Shown piece by piece: positions 1-5,425 of a DNA stretch of 6,479 nt; positions within the stretch are counted from its first letter, which is position 1; every line of letters starts with the position of its first letter. The notes beneath the pieces were generated by a model. The model did no database searches and had not been told where the DNA came from. It saw only the letters and a program-made list of their open reading frames with translations. Position numbers and translations under genes: made by a program. Source of the stretch: JBDHUV01 sp039809365. Lineage in GTDB: Bacteria; Patescibacteriota; Microgenomatia; Levybacterales; GWA1-39-11. The stretch lies in contig JBDHUV010000041.1 in assembly GCA_039809365.1 (NCBI GenBank), positions 1-6,479 on the forward strand, given 5' to 3'.

Positions 1-29
1 GTTTCGCTTTTTTTACATTCCCCATACTA

Positions 30-1046
30 CTATTGTAAAGTGGAGTTATAAAAATGCAAAGTCCTATACCAAATAGTTGGAGTATCTGAACCTACCATAT
101 CATGATTTGCATGTGAATAAAGATACAACTCTGTTTGTTTATTCTCTTTTTCCAACATAGTCTCTAGTTTTTGGGAAAACTCGGCAGGTACAATTCTATC
201 TTCAACTGCATGATGAAGTTGAATTGGTATAGATATATTGTGAAGATAAGAAGTTGGAGAAATCTCATGCCAAAATGAAGGATTTGCCTGAGTATCTCCA
301 TATATTGTAATAAGCTTATCTGGTTTTACAACCTCTGTATCACTATGAGAGTTCCAAGCTGTATTCGAGTTCCAATGATACAAAAGATCTATATATGATC
401 CTACAACTCCAGACCAAATCACGGCACTTTTTATATCCTTTTGAACAATAATACTTCGTAGCACAATATTTCCTCCCATTGAGTGACCCCAGACGCCGAT
501 CCTTTCAGAATCTACATCCTCTTGTCTGGCAAGAGAAGAAAATGCATTCAAAAAATCAATCGTATAACCAGGAGAAAAATACGCACCAACAGCATTACCC
601 TCTGATTCACCATTTCCCCTAAAATCTGGCATGAAAACTATATACCCATTTTGTGCTAAGAATTCAATAAAGTCGCTATATTGCTCACTATTTTTATATT
701 CTCGAGGCGGTACATAACCATGTGCCATTAAAATTGCAGGTAATTTTTTCTGAGAAAATCCCCGAGGCATAACGAGTAACCCTTGAATTTTCTTATGTTC
801 AGATAGATAACTGACAATGTATCGATCACTTGATGTGCTTTTTGGAAGTATCTCCTCAATCACAAGATCACTTCCAGGAAAATTCATATGTTGCATAACA
901 GGAATTTTTAATGGGTAAGAAACTTGCGAGTATTCAGGTGCTGTACTTTTTGCAGGAGTCTCCTTTTCCTGTGCTGCAGCTACAAAAACAACACTAAAAA
1001 ATAAACACAATACAAAAACGAAAAGAGAGACAGGCAGGTGTTTCAT
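30..1046 (-). CDS. Secreted alpha/beta hydrolase (peptidase S9 / dienelactone hydrolase-like esterase)
   Basis: Predicted exported serine hydrolase of 338 residues; the substrate is unknown (ester or peptide). Residues 4-25 are a hydrophobic signal sequence after a Lys-His start, with a likely signal peptidase I site after the Ala-Ala-Ala at 23-25. No lipobox is present: the only nearby Cys (14) sits inside the hydrophobic core. The hydrolase core shows the oxyanion-type HG at 109-110, the DFRGNGES motif at 141-148, and the nucleophile elbow GHSMGG at 187-192 with Ser189. Asp283 (in VEDRIVP) and His315 (in SHANHDM) fit the rest of the triad, so the enzyme looks active. The ATG start is supported by the signal peptide that follows it directly; no Shine-Dalgarno sequence precedes it, but TTTAAT lies 8 bases upstream. 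The gene ends with TAG and lies downstream of the unrecognised 215-residue gene on the same strand (86 bases). The fold and export are firm; the exact subfamily is not. Confidence 0.9.
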   Translation of the reverse strand: MKHLPVSLFVFVLCLFFSVVFVAAAQEKETPAKSTAPEYSQVSYPLKIPVMQHMNFPGSDLVIEEILPKSTSSDRYIVSYLSEHKKIQGLLVMPRGFSQKKLPAILMAHGYVPPREYKNSEQYSDFIEFLAQNGYIVFMPDFRGNGESEGNAVGAYFSPGYTIDFLNAFSSLARQEDVDSERIGVWGHSMGGNIVLRSIIVQKDIKSAVIWSGVVGSYIDLLYHWNSNTAWNSHSDTEVVKPDKLITIYGDTQANPSFWHEISPTSYLHNISIPIQLHHAVEDRIVPAEFSQKLETMLEKENKQTELYLYSHANHDMVGSDTPTIWYRTLHFYNSTLQ

Positions 1047-1054
1047 AGGAAAAA

Positions 1055-1060
1055 ATTAAA
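1055..1060 (-). promoter_or_regulatory. Possible -10 element of the secreted hydrolase gene
   Basis: Read on the minus strand this is TTTAAT, 5 of 6 matches to TATAAT, with 8 bases between it and the ATG. The spacing matches other starts in this window and would give a leaderless or nearly leaderless mRNA. No convincing -35 hexamer is seen 16-18 bases further upstream, so this rests on the -10 alone. Confidence 0.3.
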
Positions 1061-1066
1061 GGAGTG

Positions 1067-1097
1067 TGTGTATGTTTTACTATACACATATTTTTTT
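1067..1097 (+). terminator. Weak hairpin followed by a T-run between two minus-strand genes
   Basis: TGTGTAT (1067-1073) can pair with ATACACA (1082-1088) around an 8-base loop, and a run of T residues follows at 1091-1097. On the plus strand this resembles an intrinsic terminator, although the stem has only three G:C pairs. Both neighbouring genes are on the minus strand, so it would stop antisense transcription. On the minus strand the hairpin lies between the end of the 215-residue gene and the start of the hydrolase gene, where its T-tract is poor. Confidence 0.25.
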
Positions 1098-1132
1098 ATG
1101 AAATGCAAATTTTGAGGCTACAACAACGTATA

Positions 1133-1780
1133 TTAGTCAGCAACAGCCGACAACTCTCCTTCTTTAAGAGAGATAGAAGAGATATTATTTGTATTCGGCT
1201 GTAATATAGTCAGTTGAGAACGTTTTAATAGTTCATGTGCTTCTTCATATTTTTCTTGCAATCTACGCATATCCTCAAATCCGAACTTTAAGTTCCTGCT
1301 TTCGATATACTGTTTATTCACATCTCCATCTTTGTCTAATTCCACAATAAGTATTCTCCGTGCTTCTGTTTGATTACTCATCCCGATCTTGCGTGGAGTA
1401 TGATCTTCGTATCTTCTCCCATTTTGGCTCACTAATTTTTGATGTGGGACTTCATGTGGATGATATATTCCATATCCATCTGATTGATATGATGTATATT
1501 GATTAAAATATGCTCTTACCACTCCATCTTCTGAAGAGGAAACATAGTAAAGATATGAATCAAGAACATCTGTTGTGTGGTCTCTCCCAAACTTATCTAT
1601 AAACACTGACTGCTGTCCTAAAGAAAATCCCGTATTGAGCAACTCAATTGGTATATCCTCAGGATTTTTAATATATGGGGCTACTTTCTCCTGCATCTGA
1701 GGAGTTAACCCTTCATACTCATGATTTATTACATGGAGATGCTCATCCCCTGTATATGGTTGAGCTAATTCGGCAGACAT
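1133..1780 (-). CDS. Protein of unknown function, 215 residues
   Basis: I do not recognise this protein. It has no signal peptide, no membrane segment and only soluble, charged sequence, so it is probably cytoplasmic. The N-terminal part (about 1-65) contains GLTPQMQEKVAPYI, followed by a stretch rich in Tyr, Ser and aromatics (about 75-105: YLYYVSSSEDG, YFNQYTSYQSDGYGIYHPH). Several His residues cluster at 107-113 (HPHEVPH) and 127. Residues 143-150 (ILIVELDK) look like a beta strand, and 165-190 form a charged, probably coiled helix (FEDMRRLQEKYEEAHELL). The C-terminal tail of about 25 residues is low in hydrophobic core and probably disordered. The start is the ATG at 1780; TATATA lies 8 bases upstream and there is no Shine-Dalgarno sequence. 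It lies 85 bases downstream of the tRNA-binding gene. The length, uninterrupted frame and A+T-rich codon use like its neighbours support a real gene. Confidence 0.8.
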   Translation of the reverse strand: MSAELAQPYTGDEHLHVINHEYEGLTPQMQEKVAPYIKNPEDIPIELLNTGFSLGQQSVFIDKFGRDHTTDVLDSYLYYVSSSEDGVVRAYFNQYTSYQSDGYGIYHPHEVPHQKLVSQNGRRYEDHTPRKIGMSNQTEARRILIVELDKDGDVNKQYIESRNLKFGFEDMRRLQEKYEEAHELLKRSQLTILQPNTNNISSISLKEGELSAVAD

Positions 1781-1788
1781 ATATTTTG

Positions 1789-1794
1789 TATATA
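1789..1794 (-). promoter_or_regulatory. Possible -10 element of the 215-residue unknown gene
   Basis: TATATA on the minus strand, 8 bases before the ATG. It is part of the ten-base string AGATATATAC, which occurs again on the same strand at 1841-1850, so a second -10-like copy lies 53 bases further upstream. No good -35 hexamer is seen at 16-18 bases from the nearer copy. Confidence 0.25.
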
Positions 1795-1865
1795 TCTTAA
1801 CATGAAATGCTTGCTTGACAGAATCCTGACGGGTGAATCAGTATATATCTGAATAGAAAAAGAAG

Positions 1866-2204
1866 TTATGAAACAAGAGAGCCAATTGGAGCTTCACGGT
1901 CAAGAGTAATGATTGAAAACCCACCTTCTTCACTTCCTGCTGCAAGAAGCATTCCATTAGATTCTTGACCACGGAATTTAGCAGGTTTAAGATTTGTTAC
2001 CACAATAATTTTTTTATGTAATAACTCGTCTTCTTGATAAAAAGGAACTAACCCTGTAACTATCTGTCTTGGTTCTTCTTCTGCAACATCAACTTTTAAT
2101 TTATATAGTTTGTCTGCACCTTCTACTCTACTAATCTCTACAATTTCCCCGACTTTCATCTCTGTTTTTTTAAATGTATCAAAATCTATTTTTTCTGTAG
2201 TCAT
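1866..2204 (-). CDS. Stand-alone tRNA-binding OB-fold protein (Trbp111 / MetRS C-terminal domain type)
   Basis: A 112-residue tRNA-binding domain like that at the C-terminus of many methionyl-tRNA synthetases (MetG) and the free protein Trbp111. These domains dimerise and grip the outer elbow of tRNA; many databases call such proteins methionine-tRNA ligase subunit beta. The order is typical: DFDTFKKTEMKVGEI at 7-21, the strands KLYKLKVDV at 32-40, QIVTGL at 47-52, and the diagnostic NLKPAKFRGQESNGMLLA at 71-88. No synthetase catalytic domain is attached, so the protein probably works in trans or as a general tRNA binder. The frame is open 16 codons further upstream to 2252, but that region overlaps the glycosylase end. 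The ATG at 2204 gives the usual family N-terminus and lies 8 bases after a -10-like hexamer. The gene begins 14 bases after the glycosylase stop, so it may be cotranscribed with it or read from its own promoter. Confidence 0.93.
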   Translation of the reverse strand: MTTEKIDFDTFKKTEMKVGEIVEISRVEGADKLYKLKVDVAEEEPRQIVTGLVPFYQEDELLHKKIIVVTNLKPAKFRGQESNGMLLAAGSEEGGFSIITLDREAPIGSLVS

Positions 2205-2212
2205 ATGTCTAG

Positions 2213-2241
2213 ATTCTATCACTCTTTTGGTGTATTGTCTA
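2213..2241 (-). promoter_or_regulatory. Promoter of the tRNA-binding protein gene, inside the glycosylase 3' end
   Basis: On the minus strand TAGACA (2241-2236) and TAGAAT (2218-2213) are separated by exactly 17 bases, each matching consensus at 5 of 6 positions, with 8 bases from the -10 to the ATG at 2204. The -35 and spacer lie in the last codons of the glycosylase gene, and its stop is a tandem TGA-TAG whose TAG begins the -10 hexamer. The predicted transcript starts at or within a base or two of the ATG. Confidence 0.5.
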
Positions 2242-2827
2242 AGCTCTTCCACAAATACCGTGATGCAAGACTTCTATACGGTTTCCATTGTAATGAAATT
2301 TTTTCTATTTCCACTAAATTATCTCTATCAATTTGATAGAGTTTTGAGACAGCATTCCGAAGACCTAAATCACCTAAAGAAAAAACATCTTCACGTCCTA
2401 AGGAAAACATCAAAAACATCTCTGCTGTCCAGTTTCCAACTCCTTTTAATTTAATAAGTTCTGCAATGACTTCCTCATCAGACATTGATCTGAAAATATC
2501 AAAATCTATTTCTTTATTAATTACTGCCAGACAAATTCCTTTAATGTATTTTATTTTCCCATAAGAGTTTCCTGCAGCACGTAATGTATCATCATCTATC
2601 GCAAGAATTTGTTCTGCAGTAGGAGTATCACTTCCTACAGCCTCTTTAAATCGGCGCGTAATTGTATCTGCAGCTTTTACAGATAATTGCTGACCAATAA
2701 TTGATTCAATCAACTCTAAAAATAAATTTTTATCATCTGTCCATTCTGGAAGCTCATACATTTCTATAAGTTTTTTCATTACTGGGTCTTGAGAAAGATG
2801 GAGATGTGCTTTATCTGAAATATTCAT
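2219..2827 (-). CDS. DNA-3-methyladenine glycosylase II family protein (AlkA-like, HhH-GPD)
   Basis: Base-excision repair glycosylase of 202 residues, expected to remove alkylated purines such as 3-methyladenine from DNA. It lacks the extra N-terminal domain of E. coli AlkA and matches the short single-domain bacterial forms. Visible marks are IIGQQLSVKAA at 43-53, the helix-hairpin-helix LKGVGNWTA at 127-135, and the catalytic aspartate Asp153 in VFSLGDLGLR. The C-terminal WKPYRSLASRYLW at 181-193 corresponds to the family's WRPWRSYA-type segment. There is no Cys cluster for an iron-sulfur centre, which separates it from Nth/MutY. The frame opens at a TTG (2845), but TATAAT lies between that TTG and the ATG at 2827, so the ATG start is much more likely. 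The stop is TGA followed at once by an in-frame TAG. The tRNA-binding gene follows 14 bases later; the kinase-like gene diverges upstream. Confidence 0.93.
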   Translation of the reverse strand: MNISDKAHLHLSQDPVMKKLIEMYELPEWTDDKNLFLELIESIIGQQLSVKAADTITRRFKEAVGSDTPTAEQILAIDDDTLRAAGNSYGKIKYIKGICLAVINKEIDFDIFRSMSDEEVIAELIKLKGVGNWTAEMFLMFSLGREDVFSLGDLGLRNAVSKLYQIDRDNLVEIEKISLQWKPYRSLASRYLWKSLDNTPKE

Positions 2828-2833
2828 ATCTTG

Positions 2834-2863
2834 ATTATACAGCAAATTAGTTTGTCATTTGAA
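2834..2863 (-). promoter_or_regulatory. Glycosylase promoter, predicted leaderless
   Basis: On the minus strand a perfect TATAAT (2839-2834) lies 6 bases before the ATG at 2827. TTCAAA (2863-2858, 4 of 6 to TTGACA) lies 18 bases further upstream. The mRNA should start at or very near the ATG. The -35 and most of the spacer coincide with one copy of the 19-base direct repeat, which could therefore act as an operator. Confidence 0.5.
2845..2863 (+). repeat. Direct repeat copy 1 (19 bases, perfect)
   Basis: The string AATTAGTTTGTCATTTGAA is found again without mismatch at 3649-3667, 804 bases away in the same orientation. Weaker similarity continues to the left (TATACAGCA here, TATAAGCAT there), so the related stretch may be over 30 bases. 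This copy overlaps the -35 and spacer of the glycosylase promoter. Together the copies bracket the kinase-like gene. Confidence 0.8.
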
Positions 2864-2907
2864 CCTTATATAGGCCACGTACATCTCAAGTTTTATCGAA
2901 ATTCTTT

Positions 2908-2916
2908 TGTTATAAT
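2908..2916 (+). promoter_or_regulatory. Extended -10 promoter of the kinase-like gene, predicted leaderless
   Basis: TGTTATAAT contains a perfect TATAAT (2911-2916) preceded by the extended -10 TGn motif, and only 6 bases separate it from the ATG at 2923. No good -35 hexamer is present at 17 bases, which is common for extended -10 promoters. The transcript should begin at or beside the start codon. Confidence 0.55.
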
Positions 2917-2922
2917 TTCTGC

Positions 2923-3489
2923 ATGAGTTATGTTTTCATAAGTGGAATCCCTGCATCTGGTAAAAGTTATTTAGCAACTAAATTGGCAAAAAAAACTGGT
3001 GCATTCCATCTCAATATTGACCATCTTAGAGAAGAAATGTCTAAAGATCCAAAGCTAGAGTATTGGGTTAACTTTTATTGGGATCTTGATGAAAAGAAAT
3101 ATTACGAAGAAAAAAGCTGCAATGATCTGTGGAAAAATTTAGTGGATCAGTCGGAGGCTTTTTGGCCATTTATACTAGAAAGGATTCACAAAATAATGCA
3201 ATTCTATCCTAAAGCTATTTTTGAAGCTGTTAATATACTTCCTCATTTAGCAAAACAAGGATTAGAATTTTCTGGAGTTTTCCTTTTAGGAGAATCTGAA
3301 GAAATTATTTATGAACGAAATAAAAAATCCCCAAGATGGGGACTGACAGAAGAATTACAAAAGATAGAAGCAAATAAATTTTTTAACTGTGAAGGGAAAA
3401 AGTATAAAGAAGAAGCAGAGAAGTTTGGGTATAAAACTTTTAGAAACGCAGACGATGCTGAACGATACTTATTAGGGTTTCTCTCGTAA
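2923..3489 (+). CDS. P-loop kinase-like ATPase (AAA_33 / zeta-toxin-like fold), substrate unknown
   Basis: A 188-residue P-loop protein of the small-molecule kinase type. The Walker A motif GIPASGKS at 8-15 (Lys14, Ser15) follows a first beta strand (YVFIS) and is itself followed by NIDHLREEM at 31-39, where many kinases of this fold place a substrate-binding Asp-x-x-Arg. A second strand, AIFEAVNILPHLA at 98-110, resembles the EGVNLLP-type segment of 2-phosphoglycerate kinase-like proteins. ERNKKSPRWG at 131-140 supplies Arg and Lys for a lid. The middle (45-90) is rich in Trp, Tyr and acidic residues and is not recognised. There is no signal peptide. The substrate could be a nucleotide, sugar, phosphometabolite or RNA end; no toxin partner gene is adjacent, so a zeta-type toxin role is not supported. 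The ATG start is set by the promoter 6 bases upstream. The gene is divergent from the glycosylase and bracketed by the 19-base repeats. Confidence 0.88.
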   Translation: MSYVFISGIPASGKSYLATKLAKKTGAFHLNIDHLREEMSKDPKLEYWVNFYWDLDEKKYYEEKSCNDLWKNLVDQSEAFWPFILERIHKIMQFYPKAIFEAVNILPHLAKQGLEFSGVFLLGESEEIIYERNKKSPRWGLTEELQKIEANKFFNCEGKKYKEEAEKFGYKTFRNADDAERYLLGFLS

Positions 3490-3527
3490 ACTCTTCAATA
3501 TTTCAGTCATTATCTCAAATCTTACTA

Positions 3528-3545
3528 AGAGTAATTAATTACTCT
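3528..3545. repeat. Perfect 18-base palindrome
   Basis: AGAGTAATTAATTACTCT is identical to its reverse complement. It lies 38 bases after the kinase-like gene stop, within a 185-base intergenic stretch (3490-3674). No T-run follows on either strand, so an ordinary intrinsic terminator is unlikely. A dimeric regulator's operator or an RNA processing hairpin are possible. The rest of the stretch holds a short inverted repeat (3566-3576, TTATT-G-AATAA), an A+T-only palindrome before a T-run (3610-3626), and the second copy of the 19-base repeat. Confidence 0.6.
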
Positions 3546-3648
3546 ATGAAAAACTTTGGAGTGGGTTATTGAATAAAGTCCGAGCTTATTATAGTAGATT
3601 AACTAGTCCATAAATTTATTTTTTTTCACAATAATTTAGTATAAGCAT

Positions 3649-3667
3649 AATTAGTTTGTCATTTGAA
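3649..3667 (+). repeat. Direct repeat copy 2 (19 bases, perfect)
   Basis: Same string as at 2845-2863. This copy ends 7 bases before the ATG at 3675 of the papain-fold gene and contains TTGTCA (3656-3661), a good -35 candidate. It thus lies in promoter-like DNA, as the first copy does. Confidence 0.8.
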
Positions 3668-3684
3668 TCTAAATATGGTAGAAC
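3656..3684 (+). promoter_or_regulatory. Candidate promoter of the papain-fold gene
   Basis: TTGTCA (5 of 6) and TAGAAC (4 of 6) are 17 bases apart, and the TAGAAC is 8 bases before the in-frame ATG at 3693. The geometry equals that of the tRNA-binding gene. If this promoter is real, translation starts at 3693 and not at 3675. A rival -10, TATAAG at 3640-3645, has no good -35 and would give a short leader to 3675. Confidence 0.3.
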
Positions 3685-4253
3685 AGATACCGATGGAACG
3701 ATCTGAAAAACTTTCAAAACTACATGAAAAATATAATGTGATTACATACGATGAACGGTATGGACCATATATCGAAGATGAGATTGCTGAAAGAGATAAA
3801 AAAGCAAACTGTCAAAGATATGTGAGGGATGCAATAGAGGCATACTTTGGTGTTTCACTCCCTTCTACTTATTTATCTAATGAGATTTTTAATTGTCTTG
3901 GAGGACTATTTGATAAAATTGAACTGGGAGATGAAATTGCAGGGGATATCTTTCTTCTTGGACCTCCGATTGATCCTGTAAAATTAAATCCCAAAAGTCT
4001 TCATCTCACGTTTTTTGAAGGAGAGTACGAGGGAGAAAATAATCCGTTACTCCGCCATTTTCATGGGAATGCAAAAAAAACTGGTTTAAAAAATTATTCG
4101 CTTGATAAATTTCAAGACCGAATACATGTAAAAGACTATGGAAAAGTATGGGGAATACGAAGAATTATTCCTGAAAACATTTTATCTTTTGATATATCTC
4201 TTCTCCCAACTAATGAAGAAGTCATGGCATACTTTGATAGAGTCAAATCATAA
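3675..4253 (+). CDS. Probable papain-fold (NlpC/P60-like) cysteine hydrolase, cytoplasmic
   Basis: A 192-residue protein with features of the NlpC/P60 superfamily, whose members are mostly peptidoglycan or amide hydrolases. The Cys at residue 46 (ANCQRYVRDAIEAYFGVSLPS) sits at the start of a helix and is followed by a Gly-x-x-Leu-Pro segment, as around the NlpC/P60 nucleophile. GDEIAGDIFLLG at 85-96 resembles the GDLVFF strand, and LHLTFF at 109-114 provides a His (110) where the catalytic His would be. RHFHGN at 127-132 gives further His residues (128, 130) matching the third catalytic position or its neighbour. No signal peptide or membrane segment is visible, which is odd for a wall enzyme and suggests an intracellular substrate or another export route. 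The start is uncertain: TTG at 3663, ATG at 3675 (used here) and ATG at 3693 are all in frame. The gene converges on the D-Ala-D-Ala ligase gene with four bases between stops. The gene is certain; the family call is moderate. Confidence 0.8.
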   Translation: MVEQIPMERSEKLSKLHEKYNVITYDERYGPYIEDEIAERDKKANCQRYVRDAIEAYFGVSLPSTYLSNEIFNCLGGLFDKIELGDEIAGDIFLLGPPIDPVKLNPKSLHLTFFEGEYEGENNPLLRHFHGNAKKTGLKNYSLDKFQDRIHVKDYGKVWGIRRIIPENILSFDISLLPTNEEVMAYFDRVKS

Positions 4254-4257
4254 TACG

Positions 4258-5358
4258 CTATTCTCTTGTTGTTCTTAACATTTTCTCTTTTTCAAATCTT
4301 TCAATTGCAAGCTCTATTAATCTATCAATAAGTTCAGAATATGACATACCTGTAGCTTCCCATAATTGAGGATACATACTTATTTTTGTAAACCCAGGAA
4401 TTGTATTAATCTCGTTTACATACAGTTCATTTGTATTTTTGTCTAAAAAGAAGTCCACTCGTGCCATACCTTCACAATATAATGCTTTAAATGCATGCAC
4501 TGAGAGTTCTTGAATTGTTTTAATAAGTTGCTCTGGAAGATTGGCAGGTATTTCTAACTTTGCTCCATTCTCATCTATATATTTGGCTTCATATGAATAG
4601 AACTCATGCTTAGAAATTATCCTTCCTGGCAAAGAAGCGACAGGAACATCATTCCCTAATACAGAACACTCTATTTCTTCACAAGGAATATATTCTTCAA
4701 TTAACACTTTTCTGTCAAACTGGAAAGCGAAAGAAAGTGCATTATCAAACTCTTTTATATTTTTAATCTTACTAACCCCTACAGAAGATCCCATATTTGC
4801 AGGCTTAATAAAAAACACATCTCCTAAAACTTCCGCAACCATTTCATACGTAATTGCAGATTTTTCACTATCATGTATTACCATGTGCTTCACAATAGGA
4901 AGCCCTTCAACTTTTAAAAGCTTTTTCATTACATCTTTATCCATTCCGACAGCAGAGCCAAGAACACTAGCACCTACATATGGAATCCCCATCACTTTTA
5001 ATAATCCTTGCATTGAACCGTCTTCTCCATATGTACCATGTAATACAGGAAAAATTACGTCTAAATTACCAAGGCTTTGAACACCAGAAGCAATAAGATG
5101 GGACTCAGTAGAACCAGGAGTTAGAGAAAGCTCAGATTTTTTATGAGGTATTTTTTTCACTTCATCAGTATATGCTTTTAATGAAAATATAGATGATTCT
5201 TGTATATACCAAGCCCCTTGTCTATCAATACCGATGAGGACTGGTTCATATTTTTCTTTATCTAACGCTGTATATACATTCTTGGCAGATTGAATTGAGA
5301 CTTCATGTTCTGCACTTTTACCTCCAAATAAAATTCCAACTCGTATTTTCTTTGCCAT
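4258..5358 (-). CDS. ddl: D-alanine-D-alanine ligase
   Basis: ATP-grasp enzyme of 366 residues that joins two D-alanines to make the dipeptide used by MurF in peptidoglycan precursor synthesis, in the cytoplasm. Family marks are all present: FGGKSAEHEVS at 11-21 with Glu19 (Glu15 of E. coli DdlB), HGTYGEDGSMQG at 107-118, the serine loop GSSVGV at 190-195, EEYIPCEEIE at 221-230, the omega-loop YEAKY with Lys259-Tyr260 (Lys215-Tyr216 of DdlB), MARVDFFL at 298-305 and the metal-binding NEINTIPGFT at 315-324. The Tyr of the omega-loop indicates D-Ala-D-Ala and not D-Ala-D-lactate (VanA-type) activity. A length near 366 fits the longer DdlA-like branch. The ATG start aligns with the family N-terminus and is preceded by a TATAAT 8 bases upstream, without a Shine-Dalgarno sequence. 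The helical-protein gene ends 67 bases upstream on the same strand. Confidence 0.98.
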   Translation of the reverse strand: MAKKIRVGILFGGKSAEHEVSIQSAKNVYTALDKEKYEPVLIGIDRQGAWYIQESSIFSLKAYTDEVKKIPHKKSELSLTPGSTESHLIASGVQSLGNLDVIFPVLHGTYGEDGSMQGLLKVMGIPYVGASVLGSAVGMDKDVMKKLLKVEGLPIVKHMVIHDSEKSAITYEMVAEVLGDVFFIKPANMGSSVGVSKIKNIKEFDNALSFAFQFDRKVLIEEYIPCEEIECSVLGNDVPVASLPGRIISKHEFYSYEAKYIDENGAKLEIPANLPEQLIKTIQELSVHAFKALYCEGMARVDFFLDKNTNELYVNEINTIPGFTKISMYPQLWEATGMSYSELIDRLIELAIERFEKEKMLRTTRE

Positions 5359-5366
5359 AACAAGCT

Positions 5367-5396
5367 ATTATATAGATATTTTGTAAGAACTGTACA
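5367..5396 (-). promoter_or_regulatory. ddl promoter, predicted leaderless
   Basis: On the minus strand a perfect TATAAT (5372-5367) is 8 bases from the ddl ATG. TGTACA (5396-5391, 4 of 6 to TTGACA) lies 18 bases further upstream. The mRNA would begin at or within a base or two of the ATG, so ddl can be transcribed on its own even though two genes lie upstream on the same strand. Confidence 0.5.
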
Positions 5397-5425
5397 TGGA
5401 GTAAGCAAGGATAATCACAAAAAAA

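Noticed and set aside
960..1046. Lipoprotein signal in the secreted hydrolase
   Set aside because: The Cys at residue 14 is inside the hydrophobic core and no Leu-x-x-Cys lipobox occurs at the cleavage site, which instead fits Ala-x-Ala.
2219..2221. Possible recoding of TGA as glycine (code 25, as in some Patescibacteria), since the only TGA stop is followed at once by an in-frame TAG
   Set aside because: Nine reading frames, including conserved ones such as ddl, run without any internal TGA and use GGN codons for their glycines, as expected for the standard bacterial code.
2110..2454. Open frame on the plus strand across the glycosylase and tRNA-binding genes
   Set aside because: It lies opposite two well-supported genes and its translation shows no family features; the same applies to the frames at 4883-5080, 6035-6265, 6078-6317 and 6095-6289.
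2843..2845. TTG at 2845 as the glycosylase start
   Set aside because: The TATAAT promoter element lies between this TTG and the ATG at 2827, so the TTG would be upstream of the transcript.
2923..3489. Zeta toxin of a toxin-antitoxin pair
   Set aside because: No small antitoxin gene is adjacent; the neighbours are a divergent repair gene and a distant papain-fold gene.
3610..3626. A+T-only palindrome followed by a T-run as a terminator of the kinase gene
   Set aside because: The stem contains no G:C pair and would be too unstable to act as an intrinsic terminator.
4258..5358. VanA-type D-Ala-D-lactate ligase
   Set aside because: The omega-loop carries the YEAKY motif with Lys259-Tyr260, which is typical of D-Ala-D-Ala enzymes.
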